From Mucilaginibacter empetricola (GTDB lineage: Bacteria > Bacteroidota > Bacteroidia > Sphingobacteriales > Sphingobacteriaceae): 64,000 nucleotides of DNA. A program made the translations under genes and the position numbers. Of the stretch, positions 56,356 through 64,000 are shown in pieces (positions within the stretch are counted from its first letter, which is position 1; each line of letters opens with the position of its first letter). The notes beneath the pieces were generated by a model that searched no databases, had not been told where the DNA came from, and saw only the letters and a program-made list of their open reading frames with translations. The DNA is taken from assembly GCF_024808665.1 (NCBI RefSeq), contig NZ_JANUBZ010000004.1, positions 62,001 to 126,000 of the forward strand, given 5' to 3'.

Positions 56356-56931
56356 ATGAAAAAGACGACAACTCAATTCTTATTGGCCTGTATATGCCTG
56401 ATTTCTATAGGAGGCCGGGCCTTGGCGCAGGATGCAGATGCGATGAAGAAATGGACAGACTTCATGACACCGGGCGACATGCAGAAAATACTGGCTGCGG
56501 CTAATGGTAAGTGGTCGGAGGATATAACTTTGTGGATGGCTCCCGGTCAGCCGCCGTCTAAAAGCACTGGCATAGTGGATTATAAAATGATACTCGGCGG
56601 ACGTTACCAGCAAGGTAATATTACTGCCTCTTTCAATGGTATGCCCTACGAAGCGGTGTCTATCACCGGTTATGACAATATGAAGAAGTTGTTTTTTAGC
56701 TCGTACGTAGATAACATGGGCACAGGTGTACTGAACATGGAAGGCCCGTACGATGCCGCTACAAAGACCATTACCCTGACAGGTACAGAGATGGACCCCG
56801 TGACCGGAAAGGAAATGAAAATGCGCGAGACGCTTAAAATGGTAGATGATTATACGGAGGTGACTGCTATGTATGACATCACCGGCGGAAAGGAAACTAA
56901 GATTATGGAAATAACATTGAAACATATGTAA
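56356..56931 (+). CDS. exported DUF1579 domain protein
   Basis: A 191-residue protein with signal peptide (LISIGGRALAQ). The mature domain matches DUF1579: GKWSEDITLWMAPGQPP, the MILGGRYQQGNITASFNGMPYE-type block, GYDNMKKLFFSSYVDNMGTG, and a C-terminal ETLKMVDDYTEVTAMYD segment. The family is a beta-barrel of unknown function, common in secreted proteins of many bacteria. It follows the response regulator after 103 bases in the same direction; whether it belongs to that operon is unclear. A large REP-like cluster follows it. Confidence 0.85.
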   Translation: MKKTTTQFLLACICLISIGGRALAQDADAMKKWTDFMTPGDMQKILAAANGKWSEDITLWMAPGQPPSKSTGIVDYKMILGGRYQQGNITASFNGMPYEAVSITGYDNMKKLFFSSYVDNMGTGVLNMEGPYDAATKTITLTGTEMDPVTGKEMKMRETLKMVDDYTEVTAMYDITGGKETKIMEITLKHM

Positions 56932-56950
56932 GTTGTTTACTGATATCATC

Positions 56951-57122
56951 CTCCGCCCCGCCTGTCCAAGCATCCGCCCGTCCAAGCATCTTGCTTGGAC
57001 ACACAATTATTTAAGCGTCTCGCTTAAATTAAAAAACGCAGGCAATTTAAGCGGGACGCTTAAATTTGTAAGTATTCAAGCAAGATGCTTGAACAGGCGG
57101 TAGTGGCGGTGCGAATAGGCGG
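56951..57122. repeat. REP-like palindrome cluster, locus 4 (full inverted doublet)
   Basis: CCGCCCCGCC heads, a partial type A, a full type A (56980-57000), type B (57009-57029, centre TCTC-like), a 14-base spacer, type B again (57044-57066, centre GGGAC), type A (57075-57093, arms TTCAAGC/GCTTGAA), and GGCGG tails. The order A-B-spacer-B-A makes the whole block an inverted doublet, the most complete copy of this family in the window. Confidence 0.75.
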
Positions 57123-57144
57123 CTTGATGTATAAATAAAATGCC

Positions 57145-58257
57145 TTATTTTCCATTGCCATCGCCCTTGCTCAACCGCTTCAATATCCTATCCACCATAG
57201 GTAATGACAGCCGTGTTTCGGCGGCTATTTGGCGCAGGCTGAGGCCCTGGCTGCGCAGTTGCAGTACGCGGGTTTCGGTATTTTGGCGGTATTGTTCGGT
57301 ATAGTGCATTAAATGATGGGCTTCGGTGCTGTAACCGTTAAATTCAAACTGTAAAAAGTTGGCGGGTTTTAGAATGCTGCACAGGCATACATTGGCCGCG
57401 TGATACACCTGGCCGCTGCTGCGCTGTTTTATTTGTTTAAGATAACGCCGGCCGTTTGTGGTTTGACTTTCGCCAATGGCAAAGGCGCTGTCGGCAAAGT
57501 TGAGTAGCATTTTGCTGCCCTGCAAATCGTTACGACTAATAGGTTTTACGGGGTTACGCTTGGGCGTATGCGCCAATACCAATACCGAGAGGCCATACTT
57601 GTTTTTAATGGCTTGCAGGTTGCGCATTAGGCTGATGGCGCTGGCGGCTGAGTCGGTTCCGCTGCGCAGGCAGGTAATATTATCAATAATAATGATGCGC
57701 GCTTTGCTGGTGATGATGCAGTTTTCGAGAGCGTTGTTGATATAATCGGCATAGCTGGCAAATTTGTGCATACCAGTGGCATTGGGATTAAAAACGAGTC
57801 GGTAAAAGTTGGGCGCAAAGCGATAGCAACCGTGTATGGCGCTGGTATATCGTTTTTCGAACTGTTTGGTACTGAGCTCAAAATCAAAATACAGAATATT
57901 TTCGGGCTGTTGTTTCATGCTGAAACCGGGGATAGGCTCGCCGCGACTAATGCTATTGCCAATTTGCACGGCCAGGATTGATTTGCCTACGTTGGTATCG
58001 GCAAAGAGGATGCAGAGTTCGCCCTCGTGCCAAAATTCGCCAAAAAGCATTTCGTCGTCCTGTTGGTTATTGCCCGGTTGCAGCCAGTCGGACGCAGGTT
58101 TAATGATAAAAGCATCGGCTGGGTCGGGTGGTGGATCGGGCAGTGTTTCAGGTGTTTTAGTTTGTTTGACAGGCAGCGCTACATGCGACATGGAACGGAT
58201 GAGCTCAATTTCCATCGGCCGGTGCGCATAATGGCCGGCTTTGTTGTAATTATTCAT
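57145..58257 (-). CDS. RecA/DnaB-like AAA ATPase (mobile-element replication type)
   Basis: A 370-residue ATPase of the AAA_25/RepA-like group. A Pro-rich N-terminal extension is followed by Walker A ADTNVGKS (86-93), then YFDFELS and Walker B ARIIIIDNITCLR, the motif VLAHTPKRNP and DLQGSKMLLNFADSAFAIG, where the arginine-finger and sensor regions lie. The C-terminal 45 residues form a helix-turn-helix (LRSQGLSLRQIAAETRLSLP). Such proteins are common in integrated elements of Bacteroidota and may load or drive replication. It lies on the 3' side of tRNA-Lys, the usual insertion point of such elements, but no integrase or att repeat is present. Confidence 0.85.
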   Translation of the reverse strand: MNNYNKAGHYAHRPMEIELIRSMSHVALPVKQTKTPETLPDPPPDPADAFIIKPASDWLQPGNNQQDDEMLFGEFWHEGELCILFADTNVGKSILAVQIGNSISRGEPIPGFSMKQQPENILYFDFELSTKQFEKRYTSAIHGCYRFAPNFYRLVFNPNATGMHKFASYADYINNALENCIITSKARIIIIDNITCLRSGTDSAASAISLMRNLQAIKNKYGLSVLVLAHTPKRNPVKPISRNDLQGSKMLLNFADSAFAIGESQTTNGRRYLKQIKQRSSGQVYHAANVCLCSILKPANFLQFEFNGYSTEAHHLMHYTEQYRQNTETRVLQLRSQGLSLRQIAAETRLSLPMVDRILKRLSKGDGNGK

Positions 58258-58577
58258 AAAATTTGAGATTTATGCAAGATACCCACACCGTTACGGATAA
58301 GTGGTGACAGTGTTTTGTCAGTAGGGGGAAGGCCTCACCCTGCTCTCTCCAACAGCGTGCCGCCTTAGTTTCAGTGGTGGTGCAAGGAGAGGGCGGGAGT
58401 TAGGCTCCGGTTGTTTCACCAAAGTCGGTAGTTTTCTCAAAAAAGTCAGCTTTTTTGTATTATTTTGTCTCAGATTGTATCATATTCGGCGCAACTTGCT
58501 GATTTACAGAAGGCACTGTTTCTGGTGTTTCGGCTGTTTTTTTTGTGTCGTGCGTCTGTGAAACGGGGCACGGGTAG
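58258..58577. other. non-coding stretch between ATPase and tRNA-Lys
   Basis: No credible frame. It holds an imperfect inverted repeat of about 19 bases (58332-58350, GCCTCACCCTGCTCTCTCC, and 58386-58405) around a 35-base centre. This is a third type of repeat in the window and resembles GC-rich dispersed repeats. Its other part is AT-rich. Confidence 0.45.
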
Positions 58578-58611
58578 AAATAAAAGAGCCTCCCAGCAAT
58601 GCTGAAAGGCT
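58578..58611 (-). terminator. terminator of tRNA-Lys
   Basis: On the minus strand AGCCTTTCAGC pairs with GCTGGGAGGCT (two G-U pairs, 3-base loop) and is followed by CTTTTATTT. It begins 5 bases after the tRNA 3' end. Confidence 0.75.
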
Positions 58612-58615
58612 GATG

Positions 58616-58688
58616 TGACCTGGGAGAGGATCGAACTCTCGACCCACTGATTAAGAGTCAGTTGCTCTACCGGCTGAGCTACCAAGTC
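58616..58688 (-). tRNA. tRNA-Lys (anticodon CTT)
   Basis: The minus strand folds as a complete 73-base cloverleaf: acceptor GACTTGG with CCAGGTC (one G-U pair) and discriminator A, D arm GCTC...GAGC, anticodon stem ACTGA/TCAGT around loop CTCTTAA, and T arm with GTTCGATCC. The anticodon CTT (58653-58655) reads the Lys codon AAG. CCA is not encoded. Confidence 0.96.
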
Positions 58689-58758
58689 AATTTTTTACCG
58701 GGATGCAAATATGCGAAATATTTTCTTATTTCGGCTGCCGCAATTCCGAAATCAAACA

Positions 58759-60429
<1,671 letters not shown>

Positions 60430-60528
60430 TTAAAAAAGGTTATTGGGGTGTGAATTAGCATTATTGAGGCTTAAGTGATCGAAATAAATTACTGTTATTA
60501 TTAATAATTTTTCTCAAACATTTAAGGT

Positions 60529-60556
60529 TTTGATTGTTAATAAGTTAGTAACTTTG
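60529..60556 (+). promoter_or_regulatory. candidate promoter of the 26-residue peptide gene
   Basis: TTTG at 60529-60532, 16 bases, then TAACTTTG at 60549-60556, a perfect -7 box with a somewhat short spacer. It points to the small frame at 60638, about 80 bases downstream. The rest of the 250-base gap 60388-60637 is AT-rich with nothing else clear. Confidence 0.45.
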
Positions 60557-60637
60557 TTTACCAATTAAAAACAATGATTTAGCATATTTACATTACAATT
60601 TTCTTTGTTATTATTAACCAATAATTAATAAACCATT

Positions 60638-60718
60638 ATGGCACTATTAATTGCTATGCTGATTGTAGTGAATGTGTTAGTTTTTATTAAACAATTTGAG
60701 AAGAGGAAAGAATATTAA
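60638..60718 (+). CDS. 26-residue single-helix membrane peptide
   Basis: ATG to TAA encodes 26 residues: a hydrophobic helix (LLIAMLIVVNVLVFI) followed by a positively charged tail (KQFEKRKEY). This has the form of a real membrane microprotein, with inside-positive charge, and not of random AT-rich sequence. It has a promoter candidate upstream and lies in a gap with no other gene. No homologue known to me. Confidence 0.45.
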   Translation: MALLIAMLIVVNVLVFIKQFEKRKEY

Positions 60719-60754
60719 TCCCCCGATTAATTGCTTTTTATAAGCAAACGTATT

Positions 60755-61150
60755 TTACTTTATTGCCGGAATAAGGGCCAGGGTTTGATGGTCTGCCAGC
60801 TTTTGTAATGGGCCTGAGGCTACCATTTTTAGCATCATATTCAGCTCAGCTGAAATAGTGAATGTTACTGATGTCTCTTGTCCGTTCTCAAACAGCTCCC
60901 ATTTTAACTCCATATCAAATGGTGTCTTACCATCAGGAATGATAGTGATTTCGCTATTCTCTGTACGGCTACCAACTTTCAGGCTGATACTGCCCATGTT
61001 TTGTATGGTGAAGTTGGCTGTATTAAAAGTTGATGCCCAGTTCTGAATATTTTCGGGCATCAGTTGCTGGTGATTGTTAAAATCAGATAAAAAATTATAA
61101 ACCTTGTCTGCCGGAAACTGAATAGTTACCTTGCTTTCAAATGTATTCAT
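60755..61150 (-). CDS. SRPBCC/polyketide cyclase-like protein
   Basis: A 131-residue soluble protein with the START-like helix-grip pattern: VTIQFPADKVYNFLSDFNNHQQLMPE at the start, a beta sheet (TEITIIPDGKTPFDMELKWEL-like strands), VTFTISAELN, and a long C-terminal helix (MMLKMVASGPLQKLADHQTL). Such proteins bind hydrophobic ligands; the ligand is unknown. It lies 53 bases after pyrE on the same strand and is often found beside pyrE in this lineage in my recollection. Confidence 0.88.
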   Translation of the reverse strand: MNTFESKVTIQFPADKVYNFLSDFNNHQQLMPENIQNWASTFNTANFTIQNMGSISLKVGSRTENSEITIIPDGKTPFDMELKWELFENGQETSVTFTISAELNMMLKMVASGPLQKLADHQTLALIPAIK

Positions 61151-61203
61151 GGGGTGATTGTTAAATGCTGGATGTTTTTTTTTGTTGAAGTAATAATTAA
61201 AAA

Positions 61204-61845
61204 CTATTTACCCCAGTTTGCCGGATCCTCGCGCCATTGTTCCAATAATTGTACATCCTGTTTGGATATGTATTGATTTTCGCTGGCATATTTTATTAAA
61301 GCACCATAATTTGACAATGTATAAAATGGGCAATTTGCTTCTTTAAAGTTTTCAGTTGCTACATCAAAGCCATAGCTAAATATGGCAACCAAGCCCGCTA
61401 CATCATATTCGGCTGCACGCAGGGCCTCAACGGCCTGCAAGCTGCTTTTACCGGTTGATACCAGGTCTTCCACAACTATTACGCGTTTGCCGCTTAATAC
61501 CTCGCCCTCAATTAAATTGCCGGTACCATGATCTTTTGGTTTTGAGCGCACATATATAAACGGTAAACCTAATTCCTGTGCTATTAATGCCCCCTGCGGT
61601 ATTCCTGCTGTTGCTACACCAGCAACACAGCCAACCGGGCCAAATACTTCCTGTACTAAGCGGGTTAATTGCTGCCTGATATAGGTGCGAATGGTTGGAT
61701 GAGAGAGTGTTATGCGATTATCACAATAAATTGGAGATTTCCAACCAGATGCCCATGTAAAAGGATTGTTAGGTTGTAATTTTATTGCTTTAATTTGCAG
61801 CAGAAATTCAGCTACCTGCTGCTCTATCTCAGTATTATTTATCAT
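61204..61845 (-). CDS. pyrE: orotate phosphoribosyltransferase
   Basis: A 213-residue enzyme joining orotate to PRPP in UMP synthesis. It has the orotate/loop motif FTWASGWKSPIYCDNR and the PRPP-binding motif VIVVEDLVSTGKSS, plus the catalytic loop (YVRSKPKDHGTG). It is full length. Its start codon shares two bases with the start codon of the divergent NUDIX gene (CATG), so its promoter must lie inside that gene. A TATTTTTG -7 box at 61850-61857 would place the transcription start at or next to the ATG. Confidence 0.96.
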   Translation of the reverse strand: MINNTEIEQQVAEFLLQIKAIKLQPNNPFTWASGWKSPIYCDNRITLSHPTIRTYIRQQLTRLVQEVFGPVGCVAGVATAGIPQGALIAQELGLPFIYVRSKPKDHGTGNLIEGEVLSGKRVIVVEDLVSTGKSSLQAVEALRAAEYDVAGLVAIFSYGFDVATENFKEANCPFYTLSNYGALIKYASENQYISKQDVQLLEQWREDPANWGK

Positions 61846-62476
61846 GGCGCAAAAATACAGAATTTATATCAACCAAAAGGTTATCCTTTTAACAGAAACA
61901 AAACCACAAAATGCAGAAGATTATGAAAGCATTGATGCAGAGGTGTTTGATTTAAAAATTGTTTACACCTGGGTATTAAGTCATAAAAGCAAGCTTTTTT
62001 ACGTTTTATGCAAGGATGCCAAGCTTTTTATAAAAGCTGTAGCCAAAAGTGTAACGCTTATTGAGGCTGCAGGAGGCCTGGTTAAAAGTGAAAATGATAC
62101 GTATTTATTTATTTACCGCAATAATAAATGGGACCTGCCCAAAGGAAAAATTGAAAAAGGCGAAAAAGTAAAAGAGGCCGCAGTGCGTGAAGTTGAAGAA
62201 GAATGCGGTATAAAAGTGAACAAGCTGGAAGAAAAAATATGCAAAACCTACCACGTTTATATACTGAAAGGCGATATAGTATTGAAAAAAACGCATTGGT
62301 TTATGATGCGGAGTAAAGGCCAGTATAAGTTAAAGCCACAAAAAGAGGAGGGTATAACTGACGTGCGCTGGTTTAATAAGGAGCATATTACGCCCATCGT
62401 AAAAAATACGTTTCCATCAATTATTGATGTGCTGGTAAAAGAAAAGCTGATTATAAATACGCCAGTGCCTCTTTAG
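61844..62476 (+). CDS. NUDIX hydrolase with N-terminal extension
   Basis: A 210-residue protein from ATG 61844; translation from further upstream would run through pyrE antisense and is not credible. An N-terminal domain of about 70 residues (YRIYINQKVILLTE) precedes a NUDIX fold with AGGLV, WDLPKGKIEKGE and REVEEECGI, which gives all conserved residues of the NUDIX box. The substrate is a nucleoside diphosphate derivative of unknown kind. It starts back to back with pyrE and its 3' end overlaps coaD by 26 bases in convergent direction. Confidence 0.92.
   Translation: MAQKYRIYINQKVILLTETKPQNAEDYESIDAEVFDLKIVYTWVLSHKSKLFYVLCKDAKLFIKAVAKSVTLIEAAGGLVKSENDTYLFIYRNNKWDLPKGKIEKGEKVKEAAVREVEEECGIKVNKLEEKICKTYHVYILKGDIVLKKTHWFMMRSKGQYKLKPQKEEGITDVRWFNKEHITPIVKNTFPSIIDVLVKEKLIINTPVPL
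61850..61876 (-). promoter_or_regulatory. candidate pyrE promoter inside the NUDIX gene
   Basis: On the minus strand TTG (61876-61874), 16 bases, then TATTTTTG (61857-61850), a perfect TAnnTTTG. The box ends only 4 bases before the pyrE ATG, implying a leaderless or nearly leaderless mRNA. The spacer is shorter than the usual 19. Confidence 0.45.
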
Positions 62477-62912
62477 GAATAAACTGACTAACATCGCCGT
62501 TGTATCGTATAATTTCGCGTACAATGGTTGAACTGATGGACGAATAACCGGGTTTACTTACAATAAATATGCTCTCAATTTCGGGCGAAAGGGAGTGATT
62601 CATTTGGGCTATAGCCTTTTCATACTCAAAATCTGATACGGTACGTATGCCTCTTATCATATAAGCTGCCCCAATGCTTTGGCAAAAGTTTACCGTTAAA
62701 CCTTCATAGGCAATAATATGAATGCGTGGGTCCGACTGAAAAACAGCCCGGAGCATCTGTTCTCTTTTTTCAATGCTCAATAATCCCGCTTTGGAGCTGT
62801 TGACACCAATCCCGATATAAAGTTTATCAAATAAGCTTACCGACCTTTTAACAATATCAACATGAGCTTTGGTAACAGGGTCAAAAGATCCGGGAAAAAG
62901 GGCTATTTTCAT
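62451..62912 (-). CDS. coaD: phosphopantetheine adenylyltransferase
   Basis: A 153-residue enzyme that adenylates 4'-phosphopantetheine in coenzyme A synthesis. It has the nucleotidyltransferase start MKIALFPGSFDPVT and C-terminal YSSISSTIVREII, and is of normal length. The (T/H)xGH motif reads TKAH (residues 14-17), with Ala for Gly; the catalytic His is kept. I believe this variant is shared by relatives in Sphingobacteriaceae. Its last 26 bases overlap the end of the convergent NUDIX gene. Confidence 0.95.
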   Translation of the reverse strand: MKIALFPGSFDPVTKAHVDIVKRSVSLFDKLYIGIGVNSSKAGLLSIEKREQMLRAVFQSDPRIHIIAYEGLTVNFCQSIGAAYMIRGIRTVSDFEYEKAIAQMNHSLSPEIESIFIVSKPGYSSISSTIVREIIRYNGDVSQFIPKEALAYL

Positions 62913-63101
62913 TAGCTTACAGGGTATATGATATGTGCAAATTTATAAATCATTATTTAATAACATCTTATTAAAGTTATTGACATTCGTAATAATGCTA
63001 TAACCTTATTTCTGATATGCCGTATCAACTGTTGGTTTAACAACTATAGTATTAAAGACGGTTTCCCGACTGAATACATTACATGCCCTGGTTAATTTTA
63101 A

Positions 63102-63839
63102 ATGGAGACTATTCTGATACTTGGTGCTACATCTGATATTGGTATTGCTGTCGCAAAAAAATTTGCCTCCCAACATTATAATATTCAATTGGCCGCCAGG
63201 AAGTCTGCACATCTCTGTGCGTTAGTAACCGACATACAGACTCATTACCAGGTTAACTGCACGGCACACACTTTTGATGCATTAAAATATTATTCGCACG
63301 GTGCTTTTTTTGAAAAATTAAACCCCAAGCCCGATATCACCATTACCATTTTTGGGATGATGGATGAAGAAGATTTGGCATTTAGCGATTGGGAAGTTGC
63401 CCAACGGATGATAAGTACCAATTATACGGGTACCGTATCCATTCTTAATATTGCTGCAAGATATTACATTCGCCAAAAAAAAGGCACTATAATTGGCATA
63501 AGCTCTGTTACAGGCGATAGGGGTAGGGCAGGTAAATTGATTTATAGCAGTTCAAAAGCTGCCTTAAATGCATACTTATCAGGTTTAAGAAATAAGTGCT
63601 ACAAAGAAAATGTACATGTAATGACTGTAAAGCCGGGTTTGGTTTATACCCGTGCCACGGCACATCTGCCATTACCCCGACTGCTTACGTCAACGCCCGC
63701 CGAGTTTGCTGATGTTTTATATTGCAGCTTTAAGAAAAAGAAAAATGTGGTTTATATTAAATGGTTTTGGCGATGTATTATGGTCATCGTAAAAAATATC
63801 CCTGAGTTTAAGTTTAAAAAAATGACCCTTTGGTTTTAA
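63102..63839 (+). CDS. SDR family oxidoreductase (DprE2-like)
   Basis: A 245-residue short-chain dehydrogenase: NAD(P)-binding GATSDIG near the N-terminus, the NYTG segment, catalytic Ser in ISSVTGDRG and the YSSSK pair (Tyr, Lys). The tail is basic and hydrophobic ([19 protein letters not shown]), suggesting membrane association. The overall pattern, including [24 protein letters not shown], resembles the decaprenylphosphoryl-ribose epimerase subunit DprE2 group. The substrate here is unknown, and no DprE1-like partner is in the window. Its stop overlaps the stop of the next gene by 4 bases. Confidence 0.9.
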   Translation: METILILGATSDIGIAVAKKFASQHYNIQLAARKSAHLCALVTDIQTHYQVNCTAHTFDALKYYSHGAFFEKLNPKPDITITIFGMMDEEDLAFSDWEVAQRMISTNYTGTVSILNIAARYYIRQKKGTIIGISSVTGDRGRAGKLIYSSSKAALNAYLSGLRNKCYKENVHVMTVKPGLVYTRATAHLPLPRLLTSTPAEFADVLYCSFKKKKNVVYIKWFWRCIMVIVKNIPEFKFKKMTLWF

Positions 63840-64000
63840 ATTAAGTGGTTTATCGCGGCATATTGTAGTAACATAATAGTTTTCCCATCTTTTATTTCAC
63901 CTGTGCCAATCATATTCAAAGCTGTGGCGAATGGCAGCTCCAACACTTCTATGTTTTCGTCCTCTTCTTCAATTCCGCCACCTTCATGCATTTTCATGTT
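63836..64000 (-). CDS. NudK-like NUDIX hydrolase, C-terminal part (5' end outside window)
   Basis: On the minus strand 54 codons are open from the window edge to a TAA at 63836-63838. The sequence [35 protein letters not shown] and QYA near the end matches the C-terminus of GDP-mannose/ADP-ribose pyrophosphatases (NudK group) as I know it. The NUDIX box itself lies outside the window. It is convergent with the SDR gene, with a 4-base overlap of stops. Confidence 0.75.
   Translation of the reverse strand, partial: NMKMHEGGGIEEEDENIEVLELPFATALNMIGTGEIKDGKTIMLLQYAAINHLI

Noticed and set aside
56380..57006. 208-residue minus-strand frame opposite the DUF1579 gene
   Set aside because: It begins inside the REP-like cluster and runs antisense to a clear exported protein; His/Cys-rich composition is typical of shadow frames.
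58470..58685. 71-residue minus-strand frame starting within the tRNA
   Set aside because: It overlaps tRNA-Lys and its terminator, so it is a chance frame.
58258..58688. Search for an attachment-site duplicate of the tRNA-Lys 3' end
   Set aside because: I found no second copy of the tRNA end in the window, so no integrated element can be delimited.

Overview
The window looks like a chromosomal segment of a Bacteroidota species, most likely family Sphingobacteriaceae (Mucilaginibacter- or Pedobacter-like). This rests on the SusC/SusD/SusE starch locus, a PorP/SprF protein beside a giant adhesin with a type IX secretion sorting domain, a DUF6377 regulator, TTG...TAnnTTTG promoters, near absence of Shine-Dalgarno sequences, and a base composition of about 40 percent GC judged by eye. 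The species assignment is inference. No rRNA, CRISPR array, complete insertion sequence or transposase gene was seen. There is one tRNA.

Layout. 1-5.0 kb: the end of a DUF6515 protein, a small exported protein, a DUF2252 protein and a phosphoketolase, closed by a 68-bp perfect inverted repeat built like a REP doublet. 5.2-6.7 kb: a ThuA-like exported protein convergent with a DUF3108/TapB-like exported protein. 7.0-18.4 kb: a starch or maltodextrin utilisation locus, with a DUF6377 membrane regulator and then susC, susD, susE-like, a GH31 alpha-glucosidase and a GH13 amylase lipoprotein. 18.9-36.2 kb: a 5414-residue secreted adhesin made of about 22 two-module repeats, followed directly by its PorP/SprF partner. 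36.4-39.8 kb: small membrane proteins, an HxlR regulator, a divergent protein resembling animal APCDD1, and an acyltransferase-like membrane protein. 39.9-43.4 kb, minus strand: an SF1 helicase and a hybrid PAS sensor kinase, with a decayed copy of the kinase 3' end beyond the helicase. 43.8-49.4 kb: a propeller-like lipoprotein, a collagen-like exported protein flanked by palindromic repeats, a GC-rich orphan solute-binding protein without a signal peptide, and three tandem paralogues of an exported protein. 49.5-51.1 kb: a MocR-type regulator divergent from those paralogues. 51.2-56.3 kb: a barrel-like outer membrane protein and a small membrane protein on the minus strand, divergent from a small soluble protein, a membrane protein, a histidine kinase and a NarL-type response regulator, with two 7-2-7 palindromes between them. 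56.4-64 kb: a DUF1579 protein, a large REP-like cluster, a RecA-like ATPase next to tRNA-Lys, and a tight housekeeping cluster (ABC-F, a 26-residue membrane peptide, SRPBCC, pyrE, NUDIX, coaD, SDR, NudK-like).

How the parts work together. In the starch locus, SusD/SusE capture oligosaccharides on the surface, the GH13 lipoprotein trims them, SusC imports them and the GH31 enzyme releases glucose. The giant adhesin and PorP/SprF form the standard cargo and anchor pair of type IX secretion. The 53-56 kb locus is the best candidate for an undescribed regulated unit: the palindromes match NarL-family geometry and sit where they could control both the two-component operon and the divergent membrane-protein genes. 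At least two families of REP-like palindromic repeats are scattered between genes, suggesting that a RAYT-type transposase acts elsewhere in the genome.
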